The position numbers were made by a program, and so were the translations under genes. Shown piece by piece: positions 18,761 to 22,883 of a stretch of 22,883 nt of DNA (position 1 is its first letter; each line of letters begins with the position of its first letter). A model generated the notes under the pieces. That model was given only the letters and a program-made list of their open reading frames with translations. It had not been told where the DNA came from and made no database searches. The DNA is from Strongylocentrotus pallidus. Taxonomy: Eukaryota > Echinodermata > Echinoidea > Camarodonta > Strongylocentrotidae. The DNA is taken from contig JARBES010000113.1 in assembly GCA_030265145.1 (NCBI GenBank), positions 11,929,199 through 11,952,081 on the forward strand, written 5' to 3'.

Positions 18761-19474
18761 TTTAGGAAAAAAAATGAATTCAATACCTAAGGTCAGTCCA
18801 TGACATGGGGGGGGGGGGGGGGTGGAATTGAGGAGCGTAATTCAAAACTATATCTTTATATTCGATCAGTCAATCAAAAGTGGTCAGCTTCACTGCGACT
18901 GGAAAAAGTTTATATATAATTCATATATTTCATTTTTCAGTACGTGTATTCAAGAAATAAGTCAGGACAAGTTGAAAGTGTGGTTATACCCGATTACGAA
19001 TGGTTTGACGCTGACAATCATTCAGATTACTTTCCTTTTATAGACAAACCTATATCAATGTAAAAAAAGGACCAAATTAAACTGATAAATTGCTTAAAAT
19101 AGATAAACACCTGTTTCGATATGTTATTAATGTCTTTATAGGTTTGAAGGTGTTTTAGGGTAAAAAAAACAAAAACTCTTTTTTCCATTTAGAAAACAAA
19201 GAAGGAGAAATTATCAGCAACTGCAAGAGACGAAATTTTCATTGTAGGGATTAAACTAGTGATCAAAAAATTATATTTCAAGGGAAATATGATAGTCAAA
19301 TAGAAGGTTTCTTATTTGATATGTAGCTCAATATGGGTTACTTGGATTTTCTTATGTAAATTAGATACTACTTCAGAAAATATATAATACAGGTTTTTCT
19401 AGGTAATACAGTATCGTGATGGTTTAATCAGGTAGAAAACAAAATATAATAATTGGGGAAATAAAGATACCCAC
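18761..19474. other. Intron sequence with a poly(G) run
   Basis: Part of the intron between the two minus-strand exons. It holds sixteen G at 18807-18822 and otherwise AT-rich DNA without recognised features. Confidence 0.45.
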
Positions 19475-19536
19475 CGTTTATGATCTTTTCGAATACTTTG
19501 AAGTCGTCCTCCTTGAAATCTGGTGGAAGTTCATTC
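19475..19536 (-). CDS. Small upstream exon of the coiled-coil gene
   Basis: On the minus strand the acceptor CAATCATTTACAG ends at 19537 and the donor AACG|GTGGGT begins at 19474. The 62-base exon encodes NELPPDFKEDDFKVFEKIIN and ends in phase 1. The large exon at 18020 starts in phase 1, so the join reads ...FEKIINGRTSPTLVEV... with Gly at the junction. The matching phases and both splice sites support the pairing. The acidic, Lys- and Phe-rich peptide is not recognised. The start phase is 2, so at least one further exon must lie upstream (higher coordinates), but none could be fixed in this window. Confidence 0.55.
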
Positions 19537-19575
19537 CTGTAAATGATTGCACACAAATGAAAAAGAACTGGGTGA

Positions 19576-19732
19576 CCCGAATTCACAAAGGAGGTTTGTC
19601 GACAAACCTCCTTTTGTTTCGCCAAACCTCCTTCTGTTCTTTACAAACCAGGTTTGTAAAAAACGCGTAAAAACGCGTCATATGACGTACGAAAACCAAG
19701 GTTTGTCGACAAACCTCCTTTGTGAATACGGG
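19576..19732. mobile_element. 157-base palindromic MITE with GGTTTGTCGACAAACC cores
   Basis: The ends are near-perfect inverted repeats of about 33 bases: CCCG[A/T]ATTCACAAAG, then GAGGTTTGTCGACAAACC. The left arm is itself a 22-base perfect palindrome centred on GTCGAC. The middle holds ACGCGTAAAAACGCGTCATA and further GTTTGT/ACAAAC pairs. GGTGA flanks both ends (two extra bases on the right), a possible but imperfect target duplication. It is non-coding and lies about 40 bases upstream of the exon at 19475-19536. Confidence 0.8.
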
Positions 19733-20125
19733 CCGGTGAGTTTGAAACATAATAGTGGAGCCTTATATGGCGCTCATGTCTGGCACATTGCCGCTTCTGG
19801 CGCTCTATTCTTTATTACTCCTGCATGGCTTTAGCACATTAGTAATTTGAATGATCCAAGCCCTCATTGCTTTATTTAAAATAATAAATTATGATCCATA
19901 TGGCTTGAGTTAGAATAGCGATGATATATTGTTCAGAAACTTGGAAAGTGAAGACAGTTTGTTATATTTTCCGTATAAAAACATACATACATACAAGAAC
20001 ATAAGAATAATGATAATTACTTAAGATCTCATTTTTCGTGGCTTTTATTTAACATTGGATTCTGTCATTTCTACATGTATCATTTTACCATGGCGGTACA
20101 TGAATTCACGCCAATATTATAATTG
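19733..20125. other. Unassigned stretch
   Basis: AT-rich. A short ACATACATACATAC microsatellite lies near 19981. No gene is seen. Confidence 0.4.
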
Positions 20126-20975
20126 CATGACACACGGATTTGAGTATCCAACCGAATTACAGAACCAGTAATGGAATCCAAGCTGAAAAATGAGGAATTA
20201 TGTGAATAAATATAATCTGCACCCCATACATAAACCTTAAAATAAAAATATGTGTTATCCAATCATGTAGCCAGAGAAGGGTTAAACCACGGCTAGAAAC
20301 TCCTTCTCGTAAACGAATGTCCCCTCTGCATTGCCACGAGCAGCCCTTGCTAGCCGTCAGGAATGCCCGATCAGACGGGGAAGATTTATTTTTCGTACCA
20401 CGGCAAGCCCAGATTCCAGTATGAACTCATTTCCATACAGAATAAGCTAGGAAAGCTTGCAAAGAGGTCACAAACAAATGGACTTTGATTATTTATTGCT
20501 TTGCCTCACTAGTTATAAAGGAAAACAAACTAAATAAACTGAGATTTGAACCCTCACGTCAACTCCAAAGTTCTATTTATAGTATCACACTGTCTTCATC
20601 GATTCAGCTAACGATGATTTGATGAAAGATTGATTTGTATAATTACTATCACCCTATTAACCAGCATGCGCTGGTTTTCATCGCGAGTGAGCATGCGCAG
20701 GTTCCCCTCGCGAGCTCAATCTGGGCTCGCCGTGGTACGAAAAAATAAGACGCAACCCGGATGGACCACCCATTCCCAGCTCTCATCAACGATTTCAACC
20801 GATTACAGAACTAGTGCCGGAATCAATGCTGGAAAATGAGGAAATTTGCACCCCATACATAACTTGAAGTCCAATCGTTTAGCCATCAGGAATTGCACCC
20901 GATTAAACGGGGAAAATGTATGTAACCCGGATACACCACCCATTTCCAGCTCTCTTCAACGATACCAGCAAAAGT
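20126..20975. repeat. Tandem repeat of about 170 bases, two to three diverged units
   Basis: A full unit (about 20750-20920) runs AACCCGGATGGACCACCCAT, CCAGCTCTCATCAACGAT, ACCGATTACAGAACTAGT, GAAAATGAGGAA, TTTGCACCCCATACATAA, TTTAGCCATCAGGAATTGC, AAACGGGGAAAATG. A partial third unit starts at about 20921 with AACCCGGATACACCACCCAT. The left unit (20126-20385) has the same order but carries about 80 extra bases between two TAGCC copies, and an inserted element follows its GGGGAAGAT. There is no protein. It may be a small satellite or the body of an unrecognised repeat. Confidence 0.7.
20387..20747. mobile_element. TA-flanked MITE nested in the tandem repeat
   Basis: The left end TTATTTTTCGTACCACGGCA (from 20386) and the right end (20718-20748) are inverted repeats of about 30 bases with one mismatch and one length difference. 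TA lies at both outer edges, as for Tc1/mariner-type insertions. The neighbouring repeat unit shows the uninterrupted site (GGGGAAAATGTATGTAACCC near 20909), which places the ends. Inside are AT-rich DNA and a G+C-rich stretch with CATGCGCTGG, CATGCGCAGG and two CGCGAG. No transposase is encoded. Confidence 0.75.
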
Positions 20976-21392
20976 AATCACAACCGGGCTCCATCACTTC
21001 CCTCCAGGTATATCTCCCCGCATGTAAAGTCGAGCGAGGCTCCTGAAATTACTTGTCTTAAGAATGGTAATATAATTTCTTGCTATTATATGTAAGTGAG
21101 ATGAAGGCCCAAATTGATAAACTCGGTCTATTAATTGCAATCACACATGTCACAACGCAAATTGTACACGTTTTGTTCTAGCATTTATACCCTGCATGTC
21201 CTTTGGTAATACTATCATCCTGTAATTCAAATAACACACTCACTGAATACTTTCAAACCCACTGTATACAACGATAAATCGGTATAACGAGGTTCTTGGT
21301 ACCATTAAAATTACCATGCTACAGCAGAAATGCCGTTATATATAATCAAGTTAACAACAAACGACAACATATGGTATAACGAGCAGGGACCA
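20976..21392. other. Unassigned stretch
   Basis: No gene seen. The sequence from 20976 no longer follows the tandem-repeat consensus. Confidence 0.35.
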
Positions 21393-21709
21393 GGAGGGTG
21401 TTTCACAAAGATCCCAAGTCAAACTTAACTCTAAGTTGGACATAAATATTATGGAGAGCCATTTGTAGCCTTAAAATAAAATTTATTCAAAAACAAAAAT
21501 TCAAGTATTTTAGACTTTTTATAAATTCCACATCAAGAACATGAAATCTTCTTGATAATAGAAAATATAATTGATTTGAATCAACATTTTATGCCTTTTA
21601 AAATAACTTTTACAAAATATTTCCATAAATGCTAACGGCATTCCATAATTTTTAAGTCCAACTTTAATAGAGATAATTTCAACTTAGGATCTTTGTGAAA
21701 CATCTCCCA
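21393..21709. mobile_element. MITE copy 2 (TGTTTCACAAAGATC family), complete
   Basis: The left end GGAGGGTGTTTCACAAAGAT and the right end (GGGAGATGTTTCACAAAGAT on minus) are inverted repeats. They are followed on both sides by CCtAAGT/CCCAAGT and AAGTTGGAC motifs. The 317-base element aligns along its length with 8406-8689. It has no open frame of note. The exact outer limit and target duplication are unclear because the flanks ACCAGG/CCAGGT extend the palindrome imperfectly. Confidence 0.8.
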
Positions 21710-22030
21710 GGTATGTTATTCTGCTATATTAACAACATTGTTATATATCAAATCTCCTTTAATTAAGATTCCACTGTATCATATATATTCGATTGCTTGA
21801 CCTACAAGCATGTAAAACAATCTCCATACATAATTGCATTCGTATCTGTGAGACAACAAAAGTATCGTGTCAATTATGATTTATTTCTTAAACCAACAAA
21901 ACCATTATTACATAATCTTATTGCTTGCAATAACAACTTAATGCTACACAGGCGGTGATATTGGAGATGGTGGGTGGGTATTTTTGATTGTCCAAATCAA
22001 CAGGTCTTGCCTATACCAGAGGTGATAGTC
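21710..22030. other. Unassigned stretch
   Basis: AT-rich with no gene or repeat recognised. Confidence 0.35.
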
Positions 22031-22039
22031 AGGTGTTTC

Positions 22040-22229
22040 CCCCCTCAACCACGCCCCCTTTGAGGAAAATAAATTTCGGGGATTCGGGGAAAAAATTTGC
22101 ATCTAACAACATTTCCCCCTTTTGAGTAAGAAAATTGGAAAAAATAGGGAAAAATAGGGTAAAATAGAGAAAATAAGAGAACAATCGAGGGGAAACAAAA
22201 TCTCCCCCCCCCAAAAAAAAAAAAAAAAA
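22040..22229. repeat. Interspersed repeat with C and A runs, partner of 2150-2275
   Basis: TTTGCATCTAACAACATTTC, CCCCTTTTGAGTAAG and a tail of GGGAAAAATAGGG units match the minus strand of 2150-2275. The block ends in nine C (22204-22212) and seventeen A (22213-22229). The A run could be a retroposon tail, which would put its 3' end here. Confidence 0.55.
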
Positions 22230-22883
22230 TAATAATCGGAAAAAAGCCCTATCCAAAGCCACGAGAGAATGGCACGTACGCGCTCTCACAATCGCGTGTA
22301 TGCGTTTCTTTCCTTTTCTAGAGGAGCCGATTCTTGACAACAATGTAAACAAGCTTATTGTTGCGTTACATTGACCAGCAAAACCAACCAAAGATGTTGT
22401 TGCGTACCAGCTGTGTATAATTGCTTTGAAAGCGTTTTTGTAACTCTTTAAAATGTCTTGGGGGCGCCAGCCCCCCCCAAATGAAATTAAACCATGACTT
22501 TTTTTCAATTCCATACAAGTGATTTATAAATCGGGATATCACATGATTTTCAACAAAAATATGCGCGTTTCTCCATTTCTGTTGCAAACTGACAAATTCC
22601 CCAAAAGCCAGGAAGAGCATATTTTTTTTATAGTCACTAATGGGCCTTAGTGGCCACTAACAGTGACACTATAGTAGACAATTCCTTTCCAGAAGCTACA
22701 GCGACAAACACTGCCGGGAGATAACATGCTACCCACTACTCGGGCTGTGCATGCACAGATTTGCGAACGAACGTACACGAACATCGTGTAACACTGCCCG
22801 TGTACAATTAAAGGGCTTATAGTGGGGTATTGATTTTTTTCCATCAAAATTGAGATTGTTATCTTAAAAGGATCCATGGATTC
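22230..22883. other. Unassigned right edge of the window
   Basis: No recognisable protein domain in any frame. Minus-strand open frames of 76-161 codons here run through C and A runs or lack any family likeness. A 14-base perfect palindrome TTAGTGGCCACTAA lies near 22647, and a CpG-containing stretch (CACGTACGCGCTCTC) near 22273. It may be the body of the repeat ending in the A run. Confidence 0.35.

Noticed and set aside
20080-20262. Exon-like minus-strand segment after CCTCATTTTTCAG encoding SLDSITGSVIRLD
   Set aside because: The same stretch recurs at about 20795-20830 as part of the 170-base tandem repeat, and no donor fits the phase needed by exon 19475-19536.
20630-20839. 69-codon plus-strand frame
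   Set aside because: It spans the right half of the nested MITE and the start of a tandem-repeat unit.
22029-22620. 161- and 84-codon minus-strand frames
   Set aside because: They run through C and A runs and repeated DNA; no recognisable family.

Overview
The window reads as nuclear DNA of a marine deuterostome, most likely an echinoderm and perhaps a sea urchin. This is inference from three signs: the AT-rich background; two copies of a tRNA-derived SINE of the kind carrying a 'CCACCCAGGTG' body; and a metazoan EGF plus Ig gene split by phase-1 introns. No species can be named. The sequence holds one 100-base run of N (12018-12117), so the true length across that point is unknown.

Layout, left to right. 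1-1850: a minus-strand SINE, a GA-rich tract, and a 460-base block that recurs about 11 kb away, just after the N gap. 1850-4570: the end of a plus-strand gene. Exon 1850-2086 (EGF-like domain plus first half of an Ig domain) and exon 3065-3202 (second half of the Ig domain) are joined in phase 1. A possible last exon at 4326-4357 is followed by a poly(A) signal. Two damaged tandem copies of the Ig half of the first exon lie in the intron between them. 4600-10600: mostly intergenic or intronic DNA with interspersed repeats, a 310-base tandem duplication, a 600-base pyrimidine tract, two MITE-like elements and an uncharacterised ORF followed by a LINE-like tail. 10600-15400: mostly unassigned, with two weak exon candidates, the N gap and a SINE.

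15400-20000: a minus-strand LINE reverse-transcriptase fragment, then a minus-strand gene. That gene has a small exon (19475-19536) spliced in phase 1 to a large 3' exon (18020 down to 16910). The large exon encodes a long coiled coil built from 14-residue units, with one frameshift inside. Its 3' part is duplicated in tandem and decayed at 16282-16740. Between the two exons sits a TACGC-rich inverted-repeat element of about 590 bases, and just upstream a 157-base palindromic MITE. 20130-21000: a roughly 170-base tandem repeat, one unit of which carries an inserted TA-flanked MITE; its neighbour shows the corresponding empty site. 21393-22200: a second copy of the 8406-8689 MITE, and an inverted copy of a repeat also found in the EGF/Ig intron.

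The two genes show no functional link; they are on opposite strands and over 10 kb apart. The recurring theme is local partial tandem duplication (Ig half-exon, coiled-coil 3' exon, the 5426-5951 block and the 20.1-21.0 kb repeat) together with several short non-autonomous DNA elements. I found no clear new biological system. The points most worth testing are the frame-preserving Ig half-exon copy, the frameshifted repeat-built coiled-coil gene with its decayed twin, and the TACGC element.
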